Assembly (NCBI GenBank): GCA_902475375.1
Contig: CABRZC010000006.1
Span: 1-45,953, forward strand
Direction of reading: 5' to 3'
DNA: 45,953 bases
Origin: an uncultured Collinsella sp.
Lineage (GTDB): Bacteria > Actinomycetota > Coriobacteriia > Coriobacteriales > Coriobacteriaceae
This document shows, in pieces, positions 18,294-25,462 of the stretch. The notes under the pieces are model-generated. The model searched no databases, had not been told where the DNA came from, and was given only the letters and a program-made list of their open reading frames with translations. Numbering within the stretch: the stretch's first letter is position 1; each line of letters begins with the position of its first letter. The translations under genes were made by a program, and so were the position numbers.

Positions 18294-18326
18294 CGGCGTG
18301 CTGCTTTGTCGGCAGTGCGCCGTTTT
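18294..18326 (+). terminator. terminator of pheST
   Basis: An 11-bp stem (18294-18304 with 18312-18322, two G-U pairs) has a 7-base loop and is followed by TTTT. It overlaps the -35 element of the next promoter, so the spacing between the two operons is very tight. Confidence 0.7.
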
Positions 18327-18334
18327 GCTATGAT
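18306..18334 (+). promoter_or_regulatory. promoter of the nickel transporter operon
   Basis: -35 TTGTCG (18306-18311), 17-base spacer, -10 TATGAT (18329-18334). Transcription would start at about 18341, just inside the operator that follows. Confidence 0.6.
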
Positions 18335-18344
18335 AGCCCGCGGC

Positions 18345-18372
18345 GTGTTACGAATCTGACATTACGTAACAC
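18345..18372 (+). promoter_or_regulatory. NikR-type operator
   Basis: GTGTTAC (18345-18351), 14 bases, GTAACAC (18366-18372): a perfect dyad matching the GTGTTAC-N13/14-GTAACAC site described for NikR regulators outside enterobacteria. It starts a few bases after the predicted transcription start, a position that suits repression when nickel is sufficient. The nikR gene itself is not in the window. Confidence 0.8.
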
Positions 18373-18429
18373 TGACAAGGTGATTTTAGCGGCGTTGCAA
18401 TTCCGCGCGCCGATAACCGGGAGGCGTAT

Positions 18430-19515
18430 ATGCACATTCCAGACAACTACCTGTCCCCGCAGACCGATGCCGTCATGGCGGTGGCGATGGTGCCCGTATG
18501 GGTTCACTGCATCAAAAAGGTGCGCGCCACGCTCGATCGCGAGCATATGGCGTTCCTGGGCATCTGCGCCGCATTCTCCTTCTTGCTCATGATGTTCAAC
18601 GTGCCGCTGCCCGGCGGTACCACGGGTCACGCCGTTGGCGGCGCGCTCATCGCGCTGCTGCTTGGCCCCGAGGCCGCTGCCATTGCCGTCTCGGTCGCGC
18701 TAGCGCTGCAGGCGCTGCTATTTGGCGACGGCGGCGTTCTGTCGTTTGGCGCCAACTGCTTTAACATGGCCTTTGTGCTGCCGTTTGTCGCTGCTATCGT
18801 GTTTCGTGCGCTCAACAGCCGTCTGCACGACAAGAGCTGGGGCACCTCGGTTTCTGCCATCGTAAGCGGCTGGGTCGGCCTGTGCCTGGCGGCCCTGTGC
18901 GCGGCAATCGAGTTCGGTATTCAGCCGATGCTCTTCACGAATGCTTCGGGCGCTCCGCTGTACTGCCCCTTCCCGCTGTCCGTGGCTATTCCTGCCATGT
19001 TGATCCCGCATATGCTGGTTGCCGGCGTGATCGAGGGCGTGGCGACGGCCGCCATCTACGGCTTTATCAAGAAGACGGCGCCGAGCATTATCGTCGGGCC
19101 CGGGGCCATCGATGGCCAGCTTGCTGCCGAGGGCGCTGCTGTCAAGAAGACCTCGCTGGTTCCCACGCTCATTTTGGTCGCCGTGCTCGTGGTGGCCACG
19201 CCGCTGGGATTGCTTGCCACCGGTGACGCCTGGGGTGAGTGGGACGCCGAGGGCGCCGCAACTGCCGTTCAGGAGGCTGGCGACGACAGCCTGCAGGCTT
19301 CGGTCGGCCTCGATACTCCGACCTTTGCCGACGCGCTGCCCACGGGTGATTACCTGCAGGCCTATTCCGAGGAACAGGGCCTTGGCTTTGCCGGCCAGGC
19401 TGCCATGTATATCCTTTCCGGTGTGATTGGCGTGGCGGTGCTCACCATCGCATTCCGCCTGATCTCGCTGACGGTCAAGGAAAGCGGTGCTCATGGCAAT
19501 AGCCGAGCTGCCTAG
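18430..19515 (+). CDS. ECF-type nickel transporter substrate component, NikM/CbiM fused to a NikN-like domain
   Basis: 361 residues. The N-terminus MHIPDNYLSPQTD is the metal-binding start of CbiM/NikM (N-terminal amine and His2); GGTTGHAVGGAL supplies the further conserved histidine. About six membrane helices (to residue 215) are followed by a C-terminal part with two more helices around a soluble loop (about 245-350), as in NikMN fusions that carry the NikN/PDGLE component. Cobalt and nickel members are hard to separate by sequence. The perfect NikR-type site upstream points to nickel. Its end overlaps the next gene by 23 bp. Confidence 0.88.
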   Translation: MHIPDNYLSPQTDAVMAVAMVPVWVHCIKKVRATLDREHMAFLGICAAFSFLLMMFNVPLPGGTTGHAVGGALIALLLGPEAAAIAVSVALALQALLFGDGGVLSFGANCFNMAFVLPFVAAIVFRALNSRLHDKSWGTSVSAIVSGWVGLCLAALCAAIEFGIQPMLFTNASGAPLYCPFPLSVAIPAMLIPHMLVAGVIEGVATAAIYGFIKKTAPSIIVGPGAIDGQLAAEGAAVKKTSLVPTLILVAVLVVATPLGLLATGDAWGEWDAEGAATAVQEAGDDSLQASVGLDTPTFADALPTGDYLQAYSEEQGLGFAGQAAMYILSGVIGVAVLTIAFRLISLTVKESGAHGNSRAA

Positions 19516-20329
19516 CTGGCTTGCGGTCGAGCAGCGTTACGAGCCCGTGGGGGCTCGGCATCGTGTGATGCAAAAGAATGTCCTGCACCTGGCGAGCCTG
19601 CTTGAGCGGGTTCGCCTGGGTGGAGGCGCGCACGAGGGCGGGTCGATGGTCGACCGCGCCCTTTCTTGCGTTTCGGCTCCGGTGCGCCTGGTGGGGATGT
19701 TCGTTTGCGTCCTGTGCGTGTGTCTGACGCAAAGCCCGCTGTACCTGATGTTGATGGCGGCGATCGCGTTGGTGCTGGTCGCGGTGCGCCCCGCACGCGG
19801 GCTGCGTGCGACCTTTGTACCGGCGCTCGGCGCCACGGGGCTTGCGGTGGTTCTGGCACTGCCTGCCCTGCTGCTGGGCGCGTCTGCCACGGGCGCCATG
19901 CTCAAGATCGCGCTCAAGACCTTCATTAATGTGTCGCTGGTGCTGGGCGTTTCGTGGACGCTCTCCTGGAGCCGCATGTCGGCGGCGCTCAAAACGCTGC
20001 ACCTGCCCGATGAGGTTATCTTTACGTTTGATATGGCGCTCAAGCATATCGAGGTGCTGGGTCGCACGGCGCACAATCTGTGTGAATCGGTCATGCTGCG
20101 CAGCGTCGGTTCCGCGCCTGCGGGTTTTTCGCGCACCGACTCGCTGGCGGGTATCATGGGCATGACGTTTATCAAGGCGATGGAATGCAGCCGCGCGATG
20201 GACGAGGCCATGCTTTGCCGCGGCTTCGCCGGCGTGTATCCGGCGCCTGCACGGAGCGGCTTTGGCTGGCGCGATGCCGTTTACGCGGCCGTTGTGGCGT
20301 TGCTCGCCGTGTTGTGCGCGGTGCTGTAG
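19493..20329 (+). CDS. ECF transporter transmembrane (T) component, CbiQ/NikQ
   Basis: 278 residues from ATG 19493, with AAGGAAAG just upstream; a GTG two codons earlier is a weaker choice. Four to five hydrophobic segments lie between residues about 60 and 145, with one at the C-terminus. The cytoplasmic coupling motif AMDEAMLCRGFAG (about 230-242) matches the A-x-x-x-R-G signature of T components that dock on the ATPases. It links the substrate component upstream to the ATPase downstream. Confidence 0.88.
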   Translation: MAIAELPSWLAVEQRYEPVGARHRVMQKNVLHLASLLERVRLGGGAHEGGSMVDRALSCVSAPVRLVGMFVCVLCVCLTQSPLYLMLMAAIALVLVAVRPARGLRATFVPALGATGLAVVLALPALLLGASATGAMLKIALKTFINVSLVLGVSWTLSWSRMSAALKTLHLPDEVIFTFDMALKHIEVLGRTAHNLCESVMLRSVGSAPAGFSRTDSLAGIMGMTFIKAMECSRAMDEAMLCRGFAGVYPAPARSGFGWRDAVYAAVVALLAVLCAVL

Positions 20330-20373
20330 CGCGGTCGGTCGAACCGTCGATGTGAGTAGGGAAGGGCGACGTT

Positions 20374-21144
20374 TTGGCAAACGATACGAATAACGCGATG
20401 GGTGCGAGCGGTGCTGCCGGCGCTGAGACCACGCCGCTCATCGAGTTTCGCGACGTGGTGTTTTCCTATGCGGGTCATACGGTGGTCGACGGCGTTTCAT
20501 TGCAGGTGAACCGTGGGGAGCTCGTTGCTCTGCTCGGTCCCAACGGCTGCGGCAAGACGACGATCATGCGCCTTATCAACGGCCTTGAGCTTGCGGACGC
20601 GGATGCGTACCTGTTCGACGGGCATGCGGTCGATGCGGCATATCTCAAGGATTCCGCGACGGCCCAGCGGTTCCATCAGCGCGTGGGCTTTGTGTTCCAA
20701 AACGCCGATGCGCAGCTCTTTTGTGCCACGGTCGGCGAGGAAGTCGCGTTTGGCCCGGCTCAAATGGGGCTGCCGGCAGACGAGCTCGAGCGCCGCGTCC
20801 GCGATGCCATGGGGCTGTTCCAGGTTGCCGACCTTGCCGACGTCTCTCCCTATCAGCTCTCGGGCGGGCAAAAGAAGCGCGTTGCGCTGGCTGCGGTGGT
20901 GTCGATGAACCCGGATATCCTGGTGCTCGACGAGCCCACCAACGGACTTGACGAGGACTCGTGCGACATCGTGGTCAACTTTCTACTGGCCTATGTTGCT
21001 GCCGGCAAGACGGTCTTGATGAGCACACACCATCAGGATTTGGTGCGGCGCCTGGGTGCCCGCGCCATCTATATCGATCGATATCACCATGTGGTCGAGG
21101 CGCCGGTGTCGTCGTATGGAACCGAGAGCGGCGCTGCGGAATAG
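20374..21144 (+). CDS. ECF transporter ATP-binding protein, CbiO/NikO
   Basis: 256 residues from a TTG start (GGAAGGG 8 bp upstream); an in-frame ATG at 20398 is the alternative. Walker A LLGPNGCGKTT (about 52-62), Q-loop VFQNADAQLF, signature LSGGQKKRVAL, Walker B ILVLDEPTNGLDED and H-loop STHHQD are all present, so it should hydrolyse ATP. No second ATPase gene follows, so it probably works as a homodimer, as in Cbi/Nik group I ECF systems. Confidence 0.93.
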   Translation: MANDTNNAMGASGAAGAETTPLIEFRDVVFSYAGHTVVDGVSLQVNRGELVALLGPNGCGKTTIMRLINGLELADADAYLFDGHAVDAAYLKDSATAQRFHQRVGFVFQNADAQLFCATVGEEVAFGPAQMGLPADELERRVRDAMGLFQVADLADVSPYQLSGGQKKRVALAAVVSMNPDILVLDEPTNGLDEDSCDIVVNFLLAYVAAGKTVLMSTHHQDLVRRLGARAIYIDRYHHVVEAPVSSYGTESGAAE

Positions 21145-21223
21145 TTGCTGCGTAGAGCGTGCGTAGCCGCCCGCGCGGCTTTGCCGTGATGGTATAGTTA
21201 TCCAGGTTTTTATGGGGGTGGCT

Positions 21224-22072
21224 ATGCCAAGCTGGAACATTCATATCGCTCAGACGGAGCGTTTGCTGGAGCGCACCGGTGCGCTTGCCAATAGCGTGCG
21301 CGACCGCAATGCCTTTTTGTTTGGCTGCGTGGTTCCGGATATCTTCGTGGGCTATATGGTCCCTGGCATCGCTGATCCCATTCCGTATCGCATTACGCAC
21401 TTTGCAAACCCCGAGCCTATCCCTAAGCCGCGCGAGCACGAGTTCTGGGATACCTATGTGGCGCCGCTGCTCAAAGGGGCGTCTGTTGGTACCCCGGCTG
21501 CCGCGACCTCGATCGCCGAGGAGCGCGAGCGACTCAATCGGGTGCATTATCCCCAACGCTACAAGGACGCCGAGCCGGTTGCCGGTCCCGGTGCTAGCGA
21601 GCTTTCACTCGCGCCCGATGACGTGGCGCAGTCGCTGCTCGATCTGACGCTGGGCGTTTGGTCTCACCTCGTGGCCGATACCGTGTGGAATACGCGCGTG
21701 AATCAATACCTGGAGGCGCACGGCGGCAAGCCGTGCGAGGAATTCCGCATTAAAAAGCAAGGCGACTTTGACTGGTTTGGCAAGACGCTCGGCATTGTTT
21801 CGATTCCGCGCGCGACCGATCGCCTGTATACTGCGGCGACGCGTTTTGGTCAGTATCCCATCCATAAGGAGTATGTGCTCAAGACCATTGGCGTTATGCA
21901 CGAGATTGTACGCGAAAACCCCGGAGAGCCCGATCATCCGCCGTATCGCTTGCTAACCGAGGAGTTTTTCGATGCAACGTTTACCGAGGTCGTCGAGCTA
22001 ACTGAGGAGGGATTTGCCGCCCGCGTCGAATCGCCCGATGTGCCCGCGCTGCCCCTGATCGCTAGCTGCTAG
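21224..22072 (+). CDS. zinc-dependent phospholipase C-like protein
   Basis: 282 residues from ATG 21224; GGGGGTGG just upstream decides against the ATG 12 bp earlier. MPSWNIHIAQTERLL, then GCVVPDIFVGYMVP, YRITHF and DLTLGVWSHLVADTVWN carry spaced His and Asp residues like those binding zinc in the phospholipase C/P1 nuclease-like family. No signal peptide is visible, so it is probably cytoplasmic, unlike secreted toxins of the family. The substrate is unknown. Its stop shares CTAG with the stop of the convergent next gene. Confidence 0.6.
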   Translation: MPSWNIHIAQTERLLERTGALANSVRDRNAFLFGCVVPDIFVGYMVPGIADPIPYRITHFANPEPIPKPREHEFWDTYVAPLLKGASVGTPAAATSIAEERERLNRVHYPQRYKDAEPVAGPGASELSLAPDDVAQSLLDLTLGVWSHLVADTVWNTRVNQYLEAHGGKPCEEFRIKKQGDFDWFGKTLGIVSIPRATDRLYTAATRFGQYPIHKEYVLKTIGVMHEIVRENPGEPDHPPYRLLTEEFFDATFTEVVELTEEGFAARVESPDVPALPLIASC

Positions 22073-23142
22073 CTGGCCGGCCCGGCAGTGAATAGCTCAA
22101 CCCAATCGACCAACAGCTCCCGCCGAAGGGTATCTTCGGTGATGCGTTCTTGGTCGGTCTTTGGGATGTAGGGGAGCCCCGCCTTTTTATGGATGAGTTC
22201 GGCGATGTTGTTAAAGCTCTTCGTGTCTTTGATTTGCTCATAGGTTATCTGGATAACGTCATAGCCCATGCTGGTGAGGGCGGTGGTGCGCTCGGCATCG
22301 GAGAGACTTGCCGCTTCGCCATCGTGGGCGGAGCGGCCTTGGCATTCAAGGATGACGCCCATGCTGTCGGTGGCGCTTTCGATGAGGATATCGGCGTAGC
22401 AGCAGGTTTTGTCATACAGCGAACGCGCGGCTTCGCTGAGCGGGATGCGCGCGTTATTGGTGATGTCGATGCCCAGACCGCCCTCATCGCGGGGGAGCGA
22501 GATGAGAATTGACGTCTGGACTTCAAAGGGCGAGGCGGTCTGTCCTGTCATGCGTTCGGCGGCCCAGCGGAGCTGCTTAACGCCGCGCAGGCCTGCGGCC
22601 TGCTTGGCGAACGCGGCGATATCCGCTGCGGTAAGAAGCGGCGTGCGCTTCCACAAGTTGGTGTCATTGCCCTTGGTGTCGTCAACTCGCTCCCAGCCGC
22701 AGCTGGGCGGAATGAGCTTAAGCGAAATAGCTTCATCGAGTTGTTGTTGCGTTCGCTCGCAGGGCTTAAACACTGCAAAGGAGCCGCACATCTCGTAGCA
22801 AGCCATGAGTAACTGGCTGCGTGAGACCTGCGTGGCAAGGCTGAGCAGCGTGAACTCCGGTGAAGTGACATCAAACCCATGCTCAGTCTGCCTAAACGAC
22901 CCAGGAGACGGCTCTTGGGTTAGCAGGCGGCTATGAAATAGCTTTCCGTTCGCGCGCTGTTTTCTTTCGCCCACGAATCTCCAAACTGGTGTGCCGAGCA
23001 AGTCTTTAAATACTGGTTGTTTTGAGTAGTGTACCAAGCGATGGTCATGGTCGGGCGGCAGGATTGCCGGATAGAGTCCCAGTATCTGGGGCGGGATGCG
23101 ATAGTACTGAAAAGCCGTGGGTCCGCAGGCAAGAAATGACAT
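22069..23142 (-). CDS. hypothetical protein with DUF559/PD-(D/E)XK-like C-terminal domain
   Basis: 357 residues. The N-terminal 200 residues (MSFLACGPTAFQYYRIPPQ...) resemble proteins with an AbiEi-like or transcription-factor-like region fused to a nuclease fold; I cannot name the family firmly. The C-terminal part has ILIESATDSMGVILECQGRSAH, then DAERTTALTSMGYDVIQITYEQI, the order of acidic, E-x-Q/K and Y-x-V-x-x-x-T elements of DUF559/Vsr-like endonuclease folds. No clear ribosome site precedes ATG 23142. The gene stands alone, and its 5' side carries a long inverted repeat. A defence or mobile-element role is possible but unproven. Confidence 0.6.
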   Translation of the reverse strand: MSFLACGPTAFQYYRIPPQILGLYPAILPPDHDHRLVHYSKQPVFKDLLGTPVWRFVGERKQRANGKLFHSRLLTQEPSPGSFRQTEHGFDVTSPEFTLLSLATQVSRSQLLMACYEMCGSFAVFKPCERTQQQLDEAISLKLIPPSCGWERVDDTKGNDTNLWKRTPLLTAADIAAFAKQAAGLRGVKQLRWAAERMTGQTASPFEVQTSILISLPRDEGGLGIDITNNARIPLSEAARSLYDKTCCYADILIESATDSMGVILECQGRSAHDGEAASLSDAERTTALTSMGYDVIQITYEQIKDTKSFNNIAELIHKKAGLPYIPKTDQERITEDTLRRELLVDWVELFTAGPAS

Positions 23143-23188
23143 AGCGATCCGATCGTTTGAGCGTAGTTTGGGCTAGAAAAGCTATCGG

Positions 23189-23318
23189 TTTCGGAAGTGC
23201 GGGGAAAAAGACAAACAGGCAAAGCACAAGCGGTATTTGAGCCAACTTTATCAGGGGTTTTGTTGAAATAAAAGGGCTTGTACTCGGAGGTAAGCAATTT
23301 TTCCCCGCACTTCCGAAA
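23189..23318. repeat. 21-bp perfect inverted repeat with 88-bp spacer
   Basis: Arms at 23189-23209 and 23298-23318 are perfectly complementary (core CGGAAGTGCGGGGAAAAA). The interval 23143-23495 holds no other recognisable gene. The arms lie 47-176 bp upstream of the minus-strand hypothetical gene and could be an operator pair, a long RNA hairpin or the ends of a small non-autonomous element. Confidence 0.75.
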
Positions 23319-23495
23319 ACCAGGTCGATCTGACTCTTGCTAAAACGATTTAGCAGTGTCGGTTAAGGTGTGGGTTTGCCACCGGGCGAACACTTTTAGC
23401 GCTTGGGACTTTATTTTATGGGCCTCGAAGGGTGGATTTCGCGCTTTTGGTAAAGAAATGAGTGCGTGTTTTGCCGTGCGCCGGCATTGACACAG

Positions 23496-23532
23496 AAAAA
23501 GGGCCCGGAAGGCGAAGCCTTCCGGGCCCTTT
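23496..23532 (-). terminator. terminator of pyk
   Basis: A perfect 13-bp stem (23501-23513 with 23517-23529) has a TTC loop on the minus strand and is followed by TTTTT in the pyk direction. Confidence 0.92.
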
Positions 23533-23560
23533 GCAATGCAAGTGTGCTTGCAAGTGCGTT

Positions 23561-25021
23561 TTAGCGCACCTGAGCGACGTAAGCGACGTTGGTCGAGGAG
23601 ACCTTGTCCTCGAGCTGGACGCTCATGCGGGGATCGCCGGCGGTAGCGACGGTCAAATCGCCGGCCTCGACGTAGCCGAGCTCCTTAGCGGTCTCGATCG
23701 CCTTGACGATCGTGCCGTTGACGGTGCCCTGGGTAATCTCGGCCTGGTGCGGGATAACGCCCCAGTACATAATCATCTGCTGGACGGCCCACTCGTGGCG
23801 GGAGAACGCGCAAATCGGCATGTTGGGACGGAAGTGCGAGATCAGGCGAGCGGTACGACCGGTGGTCGTCGGCACGGTGATGCACTTGGCGCCAACGGTG
23901 GTAGCCATGTTCACAGCGGACATACCCACAACGTTGTTGACGACGCGGGTGCCATGAGCGTCGGCCGGAACCTCGAGCGGAGCGTGGGCCGGGAGGTACT
24001 TCTCGGTCTCGAGAGCAATGCTGGCCTGCATCTTAACGGCCTCGACCGGGTACTTACCGGCAGCGGACTCGCCGGACAGCATGACGGCGTCGGTGCCGTC
24101 GTAAATGGCGTTAGCAACGTCGGCAACCTCGGCGCGCGTCGGGCGCGGGTTCTGCTGCATGGAGTCGAGCATCTGCGTAGCGGTGATAACGGGCTTGTAG
24201 GCCGCGTTGCACTTGGCGATGATCTCCTTCTGGATATGCGGAACGAGCTCGGGCTTGATCTCGATGCCCAGGTCGCCACGGGCGACCATGATGCCGTCGG
24301 AAGCCTCGAGGATCTCGTCGAAGTTCTCGACGCCCAGGGCGCACTCGATCTTCGGGAAGATCGTCACGTGCTCGCCACCGTTCTCGCGGCAAAGCTCGCG
24401 GATGCCGCGGACGGACTCGCCGTCACGGATGAAGGAAGCGGCGATGTAGTCGATGTTCTCGGTCAGGCCAAAGAGGATGTCCTGACGATCGCGCTCGGTG
24501 ATGGCGGGCAGCGAGATGTTGACGTTGGGCATGTTGACGCCCTTGCGCTCGCCGATCAGGCCGTCATTCTTGACGACGCAGGTCATGTCCTGGCCGTCGA
24601 CGGACTCGACCTCGAGGGCAACCAGACCGTCATCGATCAGGATGAGGGAGCCCTTCTCGACCTCGGAGGGCAGAGCCAGGTAGTCGAGGGAGATGTGCTC
24701 AGCGGTGCCGTGGAAATCCTCGGACGTGGGCTGAGCGGTGACGACGATCTTGTCGCCGGTCTTGACGGCAACCTTTTTGCCATCGACCAGAAGGCCGGTG
24801 CGGACCTCGGGGCCCTTGGTGTCGAGCAGGATGCCGACGGGCAGACCGAGCTCCTTGGAAATACGACGGACGCGCTCGATGCGACCGTGGTGCTCGTCGT
24901 AGGATCCGTGCGAGAAGTTAAAACGGGCGACGTTCATGCCCGCCTTGATCATCTCGCGGATGGTCTCGTCGCTATCGCAGGCGGGACCCATGGTGCATAC
25001 AATCTTGGTGCGCTTGTACAT
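23561..25021 (-). CDS. pyk: pyruvate kinase
   Basis: 486 residues. Makes pyruvate and ATP from phosphoenolpyruvate and ADP. The N-terminus KRTKIVCTMGPACD and MNVARFNFSHGSYDEH are diagnostic. The catalytic region IFPKIECALGVENFDEI (active Lys), MVARGDLGIEI and KPVITATQMLDSM follows, then a B domain insertion and the C-terminal regulatory domain (VPTTTGRTARLISHFRPNMPICAFS). There is no extra PEP-utiliser domain. GGAGG precedes the ATG at 25021, and a strong promoter and terminator make it a single-gene unit. Confidence 0.96.
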   Translation of the reverse strand: MYKRTKIVCTMGPACDSDETIREMIKAGMNVARFNFSHGSYDEHHGRIERVRRISKELGLPVGILLDTKGPEVRTGLLVDGKKVAVKTGDKIVVTAQPTSEDFHGTAEHISLDYLALPSEVEKGSLILIDDGLVALEVESVDGQDMTCVVKNDGLIGERKGVNMPNVNISLPAITERDRQDILFGLTENIDYIAASFIRDGESVRGIRELCRENGGEHVTIFPKIECALGVENFDEILEASDGIMVARGDLGIEIKPELVPHIQKEIIAKCNAAYKPVITATQMLDSMQQNPRPTRAEVADVANAIYDGTDAVMLSGESAAGKYPVEAVKMQASIALETEKYLPAHAPLEVPADAHGTRVVNNVVGMSAVNMATTVGAKCITVPTTTGRTARLISHFRPNMPICAFSRHEWAVQQMIMYWGVIPHQAEITQGTVNGTIVKAIETAKELGYVEAGDLTVATAGDPRMSVQLEDKVSSTNVAYVAQVR

Positions 25022-25084
25022 TCAGACCTCCATCTGACATCGTCTTGCGCTGATAGATAAACCATAAGAAATAAAACTGAGATG

Positions 25085-25115
25085 ATTATAACGAAATAGC
25101 GACCGAATACCCCAA
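25085..25115 (-). promoter_or_regulatory. promoter of pyk
   Basis: On the minus strand, a perfect -10 TATAAT (plus-strand 25085-25090) lies about 65 bp from the start codon, in an AT-rich stretch. The -35 is weaker (TTGGGG, about 25110-25115, 19-base spacer). Confidence 0.6.
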
Positions 25116-25314
25116 AAAATCGACCGTATGCCGAATTGGAAGTTCATTTTTTGCGAAAAAACGGTATATGAAAAATCTTTACCAACCGTTCTGACCGCTG
25201 CTATCTGGGCGATATTTCAGTTTGACGATGCGCTGATGAAAAAACGTTTTATCAATATTGAGCATCACACGGTCTGCATCGTTGCACTCGAGCCGTGTTT
25301 CCAATTGGAATGTT

Positions 25315-25344
25315 TTGGCTAGACGCGCTGCTTTGGGGTACCAT
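25315..25344 (+). promoter_or_regulatory. candidate promoter of the P-type ATPase gene
   Basis: -35 TTGGCT (25315-25320), 18-base spacer, -10 TACCAT (25339-25344). Transcription would begin at about 25351, at the foot of the first hairpin of the leader. The rest of 25091-25314 is AT-rich and shows no gene I trust. Confidence 0.4.
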
Positions 25345-25345
25345 A

Positions 25346-25456
25346 GCTCCACTATCAACTGCCGCTCAGCACGGCAGCCTTGATGAGCCCTTGCCCTTCT
25401 CCTGGGAATTATGATCGGGCATCAATCTGCTGAGTGGCCCGAATCCCAGGAGGGGA
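25346..25456 (+). promoter_or_regulatory. structured leader with sequestered ribosome site and complementary loops
   Basis: Hairpin A: ATCAA-CTGCCG (25354-25364) with CGGCAG-CC-TTGAT (25372-25384), loop CTCAGCA. Hairpin B: 12 bp (25396-25407 with 25444-25455) and an inner TCGGGC/GCCCGA (25415-25420 with 25437-25442). Its 3' arm contains the ribosome site AGGAGGGG of the ATPase gene. Loop A (25365-25371) is exactly complementary to TGCTGAG in loop B (25428-25434). That pairing can extend to 11 bp by opening both hairpins. This looks like a translational switch. I could not match it to yybP-ykoY, NiCo or M-box. Confidence 0.65.
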
Positions 25457-25462
25457 CTCTAT

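Noticed and set aside
18185..18429. Cobalamin riboswitch upstream of the CbiM-like gene
   Set aside because: No B12-box is seen; the region is explained by a terminator, a promoter and a NikR-type site.
23561..25060. 532-codon plus-strand open frame over pyk
   Set aside because: It is the antisense shadow of pyruvate kinase, which has a promoter, ribosome site and terminator of its own.
25128..25322. 64-codon open frame upstream of the P-type ATPase
   Set aside because: No ribosome site, no similarity, AT-rich promoter-like DNA, and it overlaps the likely promoter of the ATPase gene.
25346..25456. yybP-ykoY (Mn2+) or NiCo riboswitch upstream of the P-type ATPase
   Set aside because: The conserved GGGGAGTAG and GAGACC elements of yybP-ykoY and the purine-rich NiCo core are not found; the fold is different.
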